NCBI GenBank assembly: GCA_026545765.1
Contig: CM048844.1
Span: 52,734,932 to 52,798,931 of the forward strand
Direction: 5' to 3'
Length of the DNA stretch: 64,000 nucleotides
Source: Plantago major
Lineage: Eukaryota > Streptophyta > Magnoliopsida > Lamiales > Plantaginaceae
The first letter of the stretch is position 1; each line of letters starts with the position of its first letter. Of the stretch, positions 20,474-32,601 are shown piece by piece. The notes under the pieces are model-generated. The model searched no databases. It was not told where the DNA came from and worked only from the letters and a program-made list of their open reading frames with translations. The translations under genes and the position numbers were made by a program.

Positions 20474-23315
20474 TCTCCCACATGAATGAAAATTCATGCA
20501 TACGCGTGCTTCACACACTTTAGTTTTCCAGCGGAAAATCATATTGCATCGGGATTGATTGTCATTGACATTGAATCGTCCCTAGTAGAATACCATCGGA
20601 TTTACTTGCCACCTGGTGGACGTGGTGCCTTGAACCGGACGGCGTTTTGTGTAAACCAAGACAATGATATCAACACAATAATTCTCCTTATTGCCTCATT
20701 CTATTTCTCAGTCCATTAAAGGCCTTGAACTTCTTGGATTCTTAAGTGTTCTCGTTTGAAGCGGCCTAGACTTCACACTTAAATAGGTGACCTCGTTCTA
20801 AGAGCATTCATGCCAATGCTTCGCTCGTAAGCTGAAGAGATTAAGAATCTTCTTCAGAGATCATTAAGAGTTCAGTGACTCATCCTCCGCCCGGACTGCA
20901 GTAGCACTTAATGTCTTTCACGGGAATGGCGCAAATGGAGTGAAACTCTTAAGTGCTTTCACCTCGAAGTACAAAACTTCACGAGGCACGTACTGGTCCT
21001 TTACAGCTTAGTTGTCCCATTGAAACAAATTCTTGGGATCTCCAGTCAGTATGGTTGGGTTGCCACCGTAAATTCCCTTAAAGAGTGGGTCTTAAGCCCA
21101 TTCCCCTAGACAGGCAGATTACTTGATCGTTTAGGTGTAGCTTTTGTTTAGCGGATCCACATGTTATCCTTTGATTTCATATAATCAATAGTGATAACCC
21201 ACCTATAGATCAACTGTCGAATGGCCTTATGTCTATGACGCAGCGTATAGACTAACCATATGATATGTTGTGTTTTGACATATGCTCATGTGATTGTGTA
21301 CATCAATCCACATTTTACTTCCACCTATGCTTCACTAACAATCTATGGTTTCTCCATGCCGGCTTGAGACAACTCATATGTTATGACAACGATAAGGAAG
21401 TATTTCTTTAAGCCATCATGCTCATGCACTCAACATGTACCTTATGCATAAGGATATGCATCTCCATGACTTAAAACTTCACGTCTCATAAGTCAATAAT
21501 TTCTTTAATTTATTGTCTCCAACTATAGAGAATTCTTTTCAACTAGGTTTCACCTTCAGTAAACCACAAAGAATTCGGTTTAGACATGAGAAATTCACTT
21601 GATTTCATGCCACTACAATGGTCTTAATTGAAATCGTCATTCTTTGAACCTGTAGTTCAATCCATTAATTCCATGCCGGTAACATGGTCTCATTTGGAAA
21701 TAATCGCAATTTGGTCCTACAATCCAACCAATGTTCTTCAAGAATTTTTTTTCAATATTTTCTCCACCTTAAATCAACCACGAGGGAACATTCACAAGTA
21801 TTCATAGTTGCACAACTTTGTATTGGATACACCATGCTCTTGTGCTATCATGGGCTGAATGTTGGAAGTATTCCTTAAGAATTTCTCTCCTTTCCACATT
21901 ATAGAACTTCAAGCCATTATATATTTAACGTGGTTTGAGCTTTCATGTCGAGAAACTAAATTTCCGCATTATGAGATCCACTTAAATAACACTTGAATTC
22001 TAACTAGATTCAAAGACCAACAGTATCATGTGCATTCAAAACCACCCCCACATGAGAGATGATTCTTTTAAATCTCAACTAGAGAGCCAAAGCTCTCCTC
22101 ACCACATGAACGAAGATTCAAGACTTTACACATTTAATGTTGTCCTTTCCATATGCCTGGAAATAGAATTTCCGCATAGCAAGACTCACTTAAATGATAC
22201 TTGATTGCGATAAGCATGGACCAAAAGTCTCATTCACACTTCCCACACCAGGGAACAATTTCTCATGCAATTCAATAATAACAAGTACGCATGCATTGAA
22301 TATGCCAACATACACAATCATCACACAATATTACATAAACGGAATGTAATAAACTCATCATACAAACAAACTTGACCACACATAGCTTGTATACTTTTGT
22401 ATGATTGTAAATAGATGATTGAACCAAAACAGGCATATAATGCAACTTCACAATGCAATAACATGAGAACAAAAATTACCTTCAACTCTTCTCAAGTTTC
22501 AGGTTAAAATCACAAGAAGTTTTCAACACGCACGTACTATCAAAGTTCAACGAGAAACAAGTATGCGAAAGTAAGATAACATTGCATCATAAGTCACTTG
22601 ATACAAAAATTAAATTCCAACACAAAATGGAAAATTAACATGGCATACTTAGAATGAACTTGTAACATAACCATACAAGATGTACCAACATGGTACCAAG
22701 TAAACAAGAGAAAATAACAAAAGACAAAAGTTAGAATGAGGCGCATCAAGATCTGCAACATTTCGTATTGATGTAGTAACGGTTACAAAAGGTAAACAAC
22801 AGACGCGTGGTCAAGCGGAAAGGTGCAATGAATTGAACAAACAAGTCCCTGGTTCAACAATCACAACTTTTCCTAACTTCAATTGTTTCCGTTAAAGCTA
22901 CCCAAATAACTGTAGCAAGAACCAAGAACAAACCACAATCACTAGAACTTGGTTTTGCACAAAACCAAAAGAACAGTAAGCAAACATGCAAGTAGACTCA
23001 TGCATTCAAAAGGCACTACTGTCATATATGGAGAGCAAAAACAAATTGATCATAAAACATAGCATTAATCAACCTTAATACTCCATAAAATAAAGTTTTT
23101 AATACCAGGTTTATGATAGACACACACCAAGTAATCCTTGCAAAGCACGATTAGTGAGATTAACACCTTCAATAATCACTCCAAGTGATCCTTCAAATGT
23201 ATCCATCGAACACTTCTAAGGGGCTGGAAAATTAACATCTTTCTGCACCACCATTATAATCAGTATCCATTTCTCGTCATCTTTGAACACTTCCAACGAA
23301 TAAATTCTTTTAAGT
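20474..23315 (-). other. non-coding interior of the LARD-like element
   Basis: 2.8 kb with stops in every frame; the longest open frames are 66-77 codons without motifs. No gag, protease, RT or integrase was recognised, and no PBS was found beside the right LTR. The element was therefore dependent on others. Confidence 0.6.
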
Positions 23316-24234
23316 TATTGGGTAAATTTCACATATATAACTGCGGATGGGTAGTGTATCGAAGATGGATAACTAAAACACAGTACAAGAACAAAATAAT
23401 ATTTATACTGTTGAGCAAAGGGTTAGCCCTCAGTCTTTAAAACGTTATTTGTCCCGTTCTGGTGCTCACGGTTTACGTAACAAATAGTTTCCCAAGATAG
23501 AACAGCAGTGATGAATTAGAATTCTAGCACTCTAACTCCGGCGAATTACTACAATAATGGATTAACTGAAGAACATCCAACACCCGTCAAGTATTAAAAT
23601 AGCATCTCTATTTTGTACTTTTTTATCCTTCGATACGGTTAGAATATCCCATGAAAATTCGTATTCAACGTCCTCCAAACTTAGCAAGTTACTTAGGACT
23701 TGAAATTCGTAAAAGATAAACTATCTTGGGGATCCTCCACAATTCTCTTAGAAGAGAATCTGCGATCGGATTATGGATGGATGAATTTAATTCTGATGGT
23801 TAAAACGAAGTAGGGGAGACCTATATAAAGATATCCAAAAGTCATGTGGAAGAGATGCAATTGTTCACCAAGAATTGTCAGGGGCCGAAATGACATATCC
23901 AAATATGGTTCCCATCTCTTCATGAAATGGTGTTTGGCTCAACCTGGATAGGCACAGCCCTCTACACCCAACGGTCACAATTTTTGGAACAATTGCAACA
24001 TTTCATTCAACTACCTTTTGAGGTATTCCATGAGGTACCAAGTTCAAACCTCTTCTTCTACACGTTTTTATCCATATATTTACATTTATTTGTCGGAATT
24101 TATCGCAACTTCATTGCGAACACCTTCGTATTAATAATTACAAGCGGTCTATTTGTGCATTAATTTCTCATTCATCTCCAATCAGAATTAAGTAATTAAA
24201 GACACTAGATACACTTTAATTAAAAATTTCTACG
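23316..24234 (-). repeat. LARD-like right LTR (5' LTR in element orientation)
   Basis: Intact partner of the split left LTR. It shows the empty site AAAAGTCATGTGGAAGAGAT at about 23840. It starts TATTGGG where the left copy has TGTTGGG. Confidence 0.75.
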
Positions 24235-24719
24235 TGGAGAAAGATGGAATGAAGGCGCACGAGGGACTGCCTCCGGGATGCTTAGTTCCATCCGAATATA
24301 TTGCGATATGTTCATATCAAAAGGGAGAAGTTTCCTCATGTTATAGTTATAATGATTGGGAAATCTTTCGAGTTAGTAATTACTCTATTTTGCAGCTTAA
24401 TTAGTAGTCCATATTAGTTAACGAACTTAAGGCAAAACTATAACACAAAAACACGATCCACGTGTTATTGTGACACCTGGTTACATATATGTAATACACT
24501 AGAAGACGCGTGTCACACATAACAAACAATATTATTTTAACAATATATTATGAAAAGATTATTTAGTCGGATTATTTATTTCACCATACACATTAAACAT
24601 AAGAAATATGTTTAAAAAAATACATTAGAAAAAATGTAGAATATCTATGAAATGCAACATGTATGGTAAAGTGACAATAATATATTCTCAGGCTTCTAAA
24701 TTCTAAGAGTAAGTATAGT
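24235..24719. other. flank with short open sequence, no gene assigned
   Basis: 24235-24375 reads open on the plus strand (VEKDGMKAHEGLPPGCLVPS) and is GC-richer than its surroundings, like an exon. The rest is AT-rich with no feature. I cannot assign a family. Confidence 0.25.
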
Positions 24720-24947
24720 AAAAGGGAAGGTTTTCCTAATCTATAGGAAAATCCGGTTTTCATAATAAAAAACCGGTCAGAAACTCTAAAAACAGGTCAA
24801 TAGCTTTTATATAAACACCCCAAATAAACAACACTCTCACAAAAACCATATCACTCAACCATTTTTCTCTATCTACAAAACCTAGTGAGAGAAGTTCATA
24901 CTCTCCCTCCCTCTGGTATATACAGCTCGTAAACTTCCACCTAATTC

Positions 24948-25769
24948 ATGGCTCTCCGGAAAGTTCCTTCGGCCCAATATTCAATCGATTCAGAAAAAAT
25001 CGCCGTTGCTGGCCAACACACTGAAATGCTCCGCCAGTGGCGCGGCGGCGGAGGTAGAGGAGGATGTTTCGATAAGCATTGATGTTCTTCGAGTGTTCAT
25101 TGACCACAATACATTGTTATTGTTTTAAAAGGCACTGTTATGGATTTAAGCATCAATATTACTGTTTTTAGCTTGTGTTGCATGTTCCTTCTTTGTTATA
25201 GTTTTAAAATGTATTGTTATAGTTCTAAGATGCATTGTTATGGTTTTAAGCTTCAATGTTATCATTTTTAATGCATATGTTATTATTTCAAGAAATAATG
25301 TTATAGTTTTAAGCATCAACATTAGTTTTATTTAACTTCTTATGAAATATTTATGATTTGATTGTTTGCAAATGCTTTGTTGTAGTTTTAAGAGGCATTG
25401 TTATAGTTTTACAAGACACTGCTATGGTTTTAAGTATCAATGTCATTGTTTTTAACTTGTGTTGCATATTCCTACTTTGTTATAGTTCTAATAGGTATTG
25501 TTATAGTTTAAACAGGCACTGATATAATTTTAAGCATCAATTTTACTATTTTTTGGCTTGTTTTGCATGTTTCTTTTTTGTTTTAAGCACCAATGTGATT
25601 GTTTTAATGAGAGTTGTTATGGTTTTAAACTAGTTAGTGAATGTTTTAAGCAGGTGATGACAATGACATCCAGTTTGATGATAGGTCTCTCAAAGGTGTC
25701 ATTGTGAAAGTGAAACAACAAGCACAAGCAACAAAAAGGCAGGAAGCCGAAGTTCACCAACATGTTTAA
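24948..25769 (+). CDS. small two-exon gene, function unknown
   Basis: Exon 1 (24948-25053) starts MALRKVPSAQ; a donor GTAGAG follows GGAG in phase 1. Exon 2 (25654-25769) follows a CAG acceptor in matching phase and ends QHV-stop, for about 73 residues in total. A TATA box (TTTATATAAAC at about 24808) and a CT-rich leader precede it. The 600 bp intron consists largely of degenerate repeats. Exon 2 is charged (GDDNDIQFDDRSLKG, VKVKQQAQATKRQE). The phase match and promoter support a real transcript, but I recognise no domain. It may be the coding part of a non-autonomous transposon or a captured gene piece. Confidence 0.4.
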
Positions 25770-26240
25770 TCGGAAAAAGCTTATTTTAACAACTTAGTTT
25801 GCATTTGTACAAAAAACACTGAATGAACGTCTATTGTAATTTTTTTCCTATGAGAATAGATGTTTTAAAAACTTTGAATGACTGAATGTTTCATAAATGT
25901 AATGATAGATGTCTCAAGTAACTTATTTTAAGCTTATTCATTGATGTTTTAATGGCATCCCTGAAACTTTTAGACTTGTTTAATGGTGGTTTAATGATAT
26001 TAGATTATCACTTAAAACTATAACAAACCGTCTTAAAAACTATCATGTAGCTTCTTAAAACCATCACACCTCTCTAAAAAAATTAACAAAAGAGGTTAAA
26101 ATTATGATTGAAATATACAATACTGACCCATTAAAATCATCACATCATCTCTTAAAACATTAATAAAATACGTTAAAACTGTAACTAAAACTTTTAATGC
26201 TAACAACTTAAAACCATAACATAATCTATTAAAAGCATAA
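25081..26240. repeat. degenerate repeat array with TTGTTATAGTTTTAAG core
   Basis: The block GTTATAGTTTTAAG with following GCATCAATGTTATTG recurs every 30-60 bp with many variants, through the intron of the small gene. After exon 2 similar words continue on the other strand (CTTAAAAC.ATAAC). It looks like an old minisatellite inside a transposon. Confidence 0.6.
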
Positions 26241-28129
26241 CGAAAAATGTGTATTTTGGCGGTTTTTTAAGAAACTCAGTCGGTCGGGCCGCTAAAACCT
26301 AAAAAACACGAAAAACCACAAAAAAAAACTCGACTTTCCTATTTTTTAAGAAAAATCTTGCATTTTCCAAGAATTTCGAAAATTCTAATTACTAACAAAC
26401 TACACTCATAGATAACAAAACATTAGCACATATGCAAAACATTTTCCAAAGATGCAAATTGAACAAAAGAAGGTACCACTCAAAGTCCAGCTCTCCACAT
26501 TTTCTTTTGAAGAATTTAAAGTGTATTATTTCTCATCAAGAAACTATAGTACACCAGAATTGTCTCTGTAATACAAAGATTTTTACATCACGTCCCTCTC
26601 ATCACCAGGTTCTACCCAAACCATCTAAATACAAGAGCATTCCAGAGTATCAGAAAACTAGTCCTAAAAAAAACTAACATGACATGTACTACGCACAAGA
26701 ATCATCCAACAAGCTTCTTAATAGTTCCAAAATGGAGGTAATTTTGGCCACCCGTCGTCTAGTATGTGAAGACACCGACATGTCAAGCAAAGATTGAGGG
26801 GTTGCGACCAAGATCTTAATGGCAGAATACCAACATCGAGACGACAAAGTCGAAACGAGGTTGATGATGGTCCATTAAGCATCCAACTGAGTAGCTATAA
26901 AGAAGGGTAAGATTGCTAACATAATCACACATCAGAAGGATAGAGAACAAAAGACCAGGCCTGAGTCTATTGACTTTGCATACACAGAAAACTCATACAT
27001 GTTTTCCTCACCAAACAATGAGCTCTGAGATGACTTGATTGGCTGAATATAAGAGATATCAGCCTCCATTGTGCAATTCCGAAATTCCAGTGAAGCTTCA
27101 GACCACATTTAGCACTCCTTTAGGACAAATTAGCCAGCTAGTATACTCATAAGTGGGTAGAACTCCATCTTTACACTCCAGCCAATTCCATGAGTTGAAT
27201 TTAAGTTTGTTGTCCGTCTCTTTGTAAGATACTTCAAAACTCTTGAACGTCTTTTAATTCTTGTACATAAAAGTTCATCAGATTCGCAATCCAGAGTCTG
27301 ATATTACGATATGCATGAATTGAGAGAAAATATACCGGTCCTATTCTAGGAAACAACACTCTGTAGTTCAAGCACGATGATCATACAATGTTTGAACTCT
27401 ATTAAACTAATAATCTCTAAATAACATTGAAATATTTCACTATTGGTGAATTCCCCAAATTTGTGAACTATTACATATTGCACTTCCAAAAATTAACTCA
27501 TATAATTTGTTTGATCATAATTTTGAGTCTTACAGCCTAGTTGACAAACTTATGCTAGCAATCAAGTATAGTGATTTACACGAATCTGGTAAGACAGTTT
27601 AAATTGTTAGAAGCACCAGAGAAACAAGTATAGTTTCACCCAATACTTGCAGCTGTAGTTTCATCAACTTGTACCAGTTTATTGCAATCAACTCATAAGA
27701 AAAATACAACCAATATATGCTACAATGCTTTGCAAATCACTTTTTTCCGTGCATCAACTAAACTTATGTGGCATAAGTACAATCAATGATCAAACAATTC
27801 ATAAGCTGCATGTCTCAACAGGTTTTAATTTTGTTTTCCTTGAGAAAGTAATCAAAGCACAGATGACAAAGTTAAAAAATTATAAATCATGTCATTTAGC
27901 TAAAATTTTTTGAATGGTAATGTATATTTAAATTACTAGTGCTTCTAGAAAAATTAATGAAGAATATAACATCACATAATCGTGAGATAACCAAGAAAAG
28001 TTTCCAGTAAAGGAGTAAATCTATGGCTTGAGGGAGTACTCGAGAAGTTAGAAAGCAATGAAAACATAACTGATCTGAGGATATACAGAAACAAGAGAGT
28101 AATTGAATTAATTGATGCTATTCACCTAA
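26241..28129. other. intergenic stretch, no gene recognised
   Basis: About 1.9 kb. Open frames reach 81 codons (26432-26677) without motifs. No RNA gene or LTR was recognised. Confidence 0.4.
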
Positions 28130-28510
28130 AGTTGTTGATTGTTGAAGTGGCAAAGAGGAGAAAACTTGTTGATCGGAATTTCTGAGTAAGGACCCGTGTG
28201 AAACTGTGCTACAAGCAACGACGATTGGAAACATAATAGTATGAAGTTTGTTGGTGCCTGTCCGATAGAGCCTTGAGGTGGTGGCACCTAGCCGAGTGAA
28301 GTGTGGCTCCATCTGGCTGAATTGGTGGCCCCGATGTGCCCCGATGAGATGACTGCTGTGAAGATTCCCAGCGATAGCAAGTGAGATTTGATTGAGAGAA
28401 GCCGATTGAGATGGAGAAGATGAGAATGGAAAGAATTGGAGAGGAGAAAATGTCGGAATGGGAATGGATTGAATCCCGTAAACTTCTCCACGCGCCAGTT
28501 CACGCTCCAC
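28130..28510 (-). other. possible first exon of an unidentified minus-strand transcript
   Basis: An open frame of about 128 codons starting MERELARGEVYG runs to a splice-donor-like TTTAG/GTGAAT at about 28128. Composition is higher in G+C than the flanks and rich in Ser, His and Leu. No domain was recognised and no following exon could be identified, so it may be non-coding leader sequence. Confidence 0.25.
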
Positions 28511-28840
28511 TTCGCATTTATTATTATACTTTAATATATGAAGATGAGGTGGTCTTAGGAGAGATCAAACTTATAGAGAGACCTAAGAGATTAACTTTCA
28601 TTAATTATAAACTATACCAAATGAAAAACTAACTACTAAGACACCCCAATCCAACTAAAAGCTAGCAACTGGTCAAAAACGGGTCACTATATATACCAAA
28701 TATCTATCATTCACAATCACAATCTCAAAAATCCAAAATCCTAAAAATCAACATTCTCCTCCTCCAAACAAAAACCTCCGCCATTTTCGCCGGAGATCGG
28801 CCGGAAACCTCCCGAAATCAGCTAAATCTCACCGGAATTT

Positions 28841-29934
28841 ATGGAATCAAGCTCAACAATGAAGAAATCAAGCTCGAAATCTTCTCAAACATCACCACGA
28901 AGGTTAGCAAACATTCGATCTGGCTTATGTGACCTAGTTTATATGTTATTGATGTTTATTCGATCGGATTTACATGAAAAATGAATTGATGAATGGTTTT
29001 TTTAAAAATTGTAGTTCAAATTTCGATTCAGATCTGAAAATCGCGTAATTGTTTTTTCAAATGTTCTAGCTAATAAGTGTGATGTTTTGATATTTTGGGG
29101 TAATGTTCTTGCTTATATGTAGGATGTACAACTGAACAGAGTACATGAAAATATACTCGAAAATTGGTGTTTCTACTACGATTTGGTTTTTTATCCACCG
29201 ATCTACTCAAAATATGTTCGTATGTAATTTTCAACAATGTTTTGATTCAAATATTCATTGAGAATGGTTTTTTTTTCACAATAGAAGTTGAAAATTGAAA
29301 ACAGATCTGAAAAAAATCACGTAGAAAACTGTTCAAATGTTCTACGTTATTTCTGTAATGTTCCCAACATATGGTTACAATGTTTCTGAAACTGCATGAC
29401 AACAAAGTTAAGTATCATGCCATTACTATTATAGAATATGTATGAAATGTTCTGAGTCATGACTACAATGTTCATGGAAATGCCTGTAATGTTTTCATAA
29501 TTATGTCGTATGCAAAATGTTATAATTATCTTCTCATTTAGGTTGAGAAATAAATGTTGTTGGTTATACCCTCGATGTTAGTGCTTATATAAGCAATGTT
29601 ATCACTTATATAGCCTATGTTCATGTGTTTAACTGTTCTCATCAACGTCAAATTTGGGATCAACTGATTGCAGATGTTATTTCATTTCAATGATGATAGG
29701 CTTGGATTTCAAAGAAGAAGAAGGACTTTGTACATAGAAGATCATCATAAAAATGATGGAGATAACAATGCAACCAACGACATAGTTGACGAGACAAATG
29801 AAGAACGTGAGGAAACTCAAAATGTGATAAAAAGAAAAGTCCATGTATTAACTTATGTTGTCCATTTTATATCAAAACAATGTTCTTACATATTCATATA
29901 TATGTGTGAAACTCCATATATATTACGATTTTGA
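28841..29934 (+). other. second small gene-like unit with repeat-filled intron
   Basis: A TATATATACC box (about 28692), a CT-rich leader, and an ATG (28841) opening MESSSTMKKSSSKSSQTSPR precede a GTTAGC donor at 28903. After about 770 bp of AATGTTC repeats, a CAG acceptor at 29671-29673 leads into an open exon (HFNDDRLGFQRRRRTLYIED, then acidic). The phases of the two exons do not fit as drawn, so one is shifted or the join differs. The layout copies the 24948-25769 gene, and both second exons carry a DDR. Function unknown. Confidence 0.3.
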
Positions 29935-30115
29935 GAAATGTATTTCCGTATTTGTGTAATGTTATTATCTATTTGGGTAATGTTCTTATTTATATGAGTA
30001 ATGTCCAGAGTATAATGTTCTAACTATGTTGACAGTGTTCTCAACTATTTAAGTAAAATATTATTAGGTATATGAGTGATGACCTAAGGTATAATGTTCT
30101 TAACTATATTAGTAA
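29090..30115. repeat. degenerate AATGTTCTTA repeat array, left part
   Basis: Words such as GTAATGTTCTTAACTAT recur every 20-45 bp. The array is cut at 30115 by the Tat-like Gypsy and continues at 60194. Confidence 0.65.
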
Positions 30116-30835
30116 TGTTGATACGGAAATATGTCCAATCCGTCATAGACGCCTTTGGAACGAATCCTAAGGCGTCCCAAGTTGTCTGAGGATCCGAGAC
30201 AGTATAATCCAACCCTAAGGTCCGACCCATCCAGGTCTGACCCATCCTAGAGGAGAAGGACAGAGAGGGCTAGAACGGTAATTGGTCCGACCCTGCCAGT
30301 GGTCCGTAACCATGGGGTCCGACCCGGACGACCATCCGGATCCAACATGATAATCTCACAAGCAACCAAGTAAACTGGCACTAGAGAGTAAGAAGGTCCG
30401 AGCCACAAGGTCCGAATCAGAGGAGTCGGATAAACTTATGGGAGTTCCCCATAGACAACCCAATTTGGTCCGGACCAAACGTCCGGACCAACCTCTTCGG
30501 ACCTTGAGCCGCAACAGACTGTATCAAAAACCTCTAAAACTCTCATGGTAATGACTAAACTACCACTAAAAGCCCAAAGTGGTATGGGGGCAAGTGTCAT
30601 TAATGGGTCATGGGCCTATTGAAGCCTTGGTGGCTCAATCCAGTCCTTACACTTGGCACGATCTGGTGGAACCTTCCCAATTGGGGAGAAATCTATATAT
30701 AGGGCACACACTCCCATGATAATGGTAAGCAATAATCATTTCCGAACCTTGACTATTATACAGAGTAGATCTTCAGTCTCTCTTGAGTAAAGTCTCAAAC
30801 CGGTTTGACACTTAGCAAATCGGGTCCTAACCCCC
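30116..30835 (+). repeat. Tat-like 5' LTR, outer segment
   Basis: Matches 59283-60030. Contains a TATATATAGG promoter box at about 30694 and many TCCGA/TCGGA words, including the palindrome GGTCCGGACC at about 30470. Compared with the 3' LTR, about 20 bp is absent after AAGGTCCGACCC. It stops at the C run where the Copia inserted. Confidence 0.85.
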
Positions 30836-32483
30836 TGTTAGGAATATTTGTTTAGATTTTGATCAGCAACCTAATGACTTATCTTAGCTCAGAAAGGTGG
30901 TTAGTACTCTTGGTTCACTTGAACACTGTAAAAGAGGAAAATCACTAAGTATGATAGTCTAGCTAATCTTATATAGGATGTTAGGTCTCTGAACGTAATT
31001 TTTATTTTCTAAAAAGAAGACCAAGAAGAAGGCATCCAGCATGAAAAGTTCAACGGATTTGAAGATTTGAAGACTGCATAAGATTGCTGAAGACAAAGGT
31101 TTCCAGATACCTATGACCAGATATCTTAAAGACACAAGCGTTTTTAAATAAACAGTGTTGCAAAAAGATATCTGAGAAATAAAAGGTTTCTGAGACGAGG
31201 AAAGTGCCCACAGATATCTACGCTCAGATACCTTGGACATAAACTATGTTTCTGAAAAGAAATATATTATAACAAGTTGTTTCAACATATGATATCTGGA
31301 GTTGTGATAAACTCTTGAAAATGACGTGCACAGCATCAGAGAAATCTGATAGTATAAAGATCTCTGATACCATGCATAGTTCCGTTGGCACTACAGGACA
31401 AAAGTATAGTACAATACATTAAATGCGCGGACAGAGATGTCTGAACAAAACCGGTAGCTTCTGAAGAAGAAGACAAACGTACTACAGTACTATACTCAGA
31501 TATCAATAGTTTGAATTTGATTTAAGCCTAACGGATACTATTCAAACGGCACTCAAATTCATCTATAAATATCAACACTTAGATTGCTTGAGAACACACC
31601 TTAGAACACTAAACTTACATTGAATACTCTCACACAAGCTCTCTCAAGCACACTACTTACCTTCAAGCTTTCTGTTGTGACCAAAGCTCTTGATTCTAAG
31701 TAGCACAAAAGTTCTAAGTGTCCTGATCCTTAACAAGCATTGCTAGTTGTGAAAGAGTTGAATTAAGATTTGATATATGAGATTCATTCTCTTGAACACT
31801 TATCATAGACTTGGGTCAGTAAAGAACAAGATACCATACATTGCAAAGTGTATTAAGTATACTTGATTCATAGAGCTATCTGCATAACTGAACAAGTTAT
31901 TAAAGAAGCTCACCTGACAAACTACCTTAACCAACACCTTAATCGGCATGGAGTACATGAAGTACTTAGTTTGGAAAACTAAGGAATAACTCCAAGGTTA
32001 CTGAGCACAGGAAGTACTTAGTTTGGGAAACTAAGGAATAGCTCAAAAGGTTTCTGAGTACAGGAAGTACTTGGCTGTGAAAGCCGGGGAATAACTCAGG
32101 GGGAACACTTGGTTAGGAACCTAGTGTATTTAGGAATCAAGAGAAGATACTTGTAAGGTTACCTCATTTATCTGTCTTAGTAGATTCTAGGTCTGAGAAA
32201 GGTCGAAGTGGATTAGTTGAAGGATTACGCCACCTTCAGATACCACTATAAAAACACTTGTGTTATTTACTTTCTGCATCTTATTACTTGCTTAATTTAC
32301 CTTGCAAAGTTTTTACACCTATCTTGCTGAGCACGTGCACTTATCACAGAAAAGTCTTCCGCTCTCTGAAATTAAGTATCAGAAATCTTCACAGATATCT
32401 GAGAAACCGTGTTTATCAACAAAAGTTTTAAAAGACTATTCACCCCCCTCTAGTCTTTTACTTTGCCGTTATCTGGACCAACA
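30836..32483 (+). repeat. Copia 5' LTR
   Basis: 1648 bp. TATA box CTATAAATAT at about 31563. Four perfect AGATATCT palindromes (31119, 31166, 31212 and about 32393). Internal short repeats of the form CAGGAAGTACTT and GGAATAACTC occur three times around 31950-32100. Confidence 0.9.
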
Positions 32484-32485
32484 AG

Positions 32486-32497
32486 TGGTATCAGAGC
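32486..32497 (+). other. primer binding site of the Copia element
   Basis: TGGTATCAGAGC, two bases after the 5' LTR; the standard site for initiator-methionine tRNA in plant Copia elements. Confidence 0.9.
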
Positions 32498-32601
32498 AGG
32501 AGGTTCCCAAGCCTTCTGCACTGAACCTAGATCCCATATAAGTGCCCACTAACTGCTTTTCACCTACACTTGATTTGTTTGTTTAGTGTGTTTGCTGCAG
32601 G

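Larger units (their letters stand above)
13766..24234 (-). mobile_element. non-coding LTR element (LARD-like), split by a Gypsy insertion
   Basis: Its two LTRs are 13766-14279 joined to 20059-20473 (929 bp) and 23316-24234 (919 bp). Removing the insertion at 14280 gives about 4.7 kb. Orientation is minus: the purine tract GTGGGAGAT on the minus strand directly precedes TGTTGG of the left LTR, which is a common Copia PPT arrangement, and each LTR has TATATATAGG or a close relative on the minus strand. The interior has no gag or pol. The right end reads CG instead of CA and no exact target duplication is visible, so the ends have decayed. Confidence 0.65.

Noticed and set aside
22790-22870. tRNA-like sequence (GTGGTCAAGCGG ... 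GGTTCAA)
   Set aside because: It resembles parts of a Ser/Leu tRNA, but the arms do not pair into a cloverleaf.
13766-24234. Clean target duplication for the LARD-like element
   Set aside because: TGAGA before and TGGAG after the element differ, so no exact duplication could be claimed.
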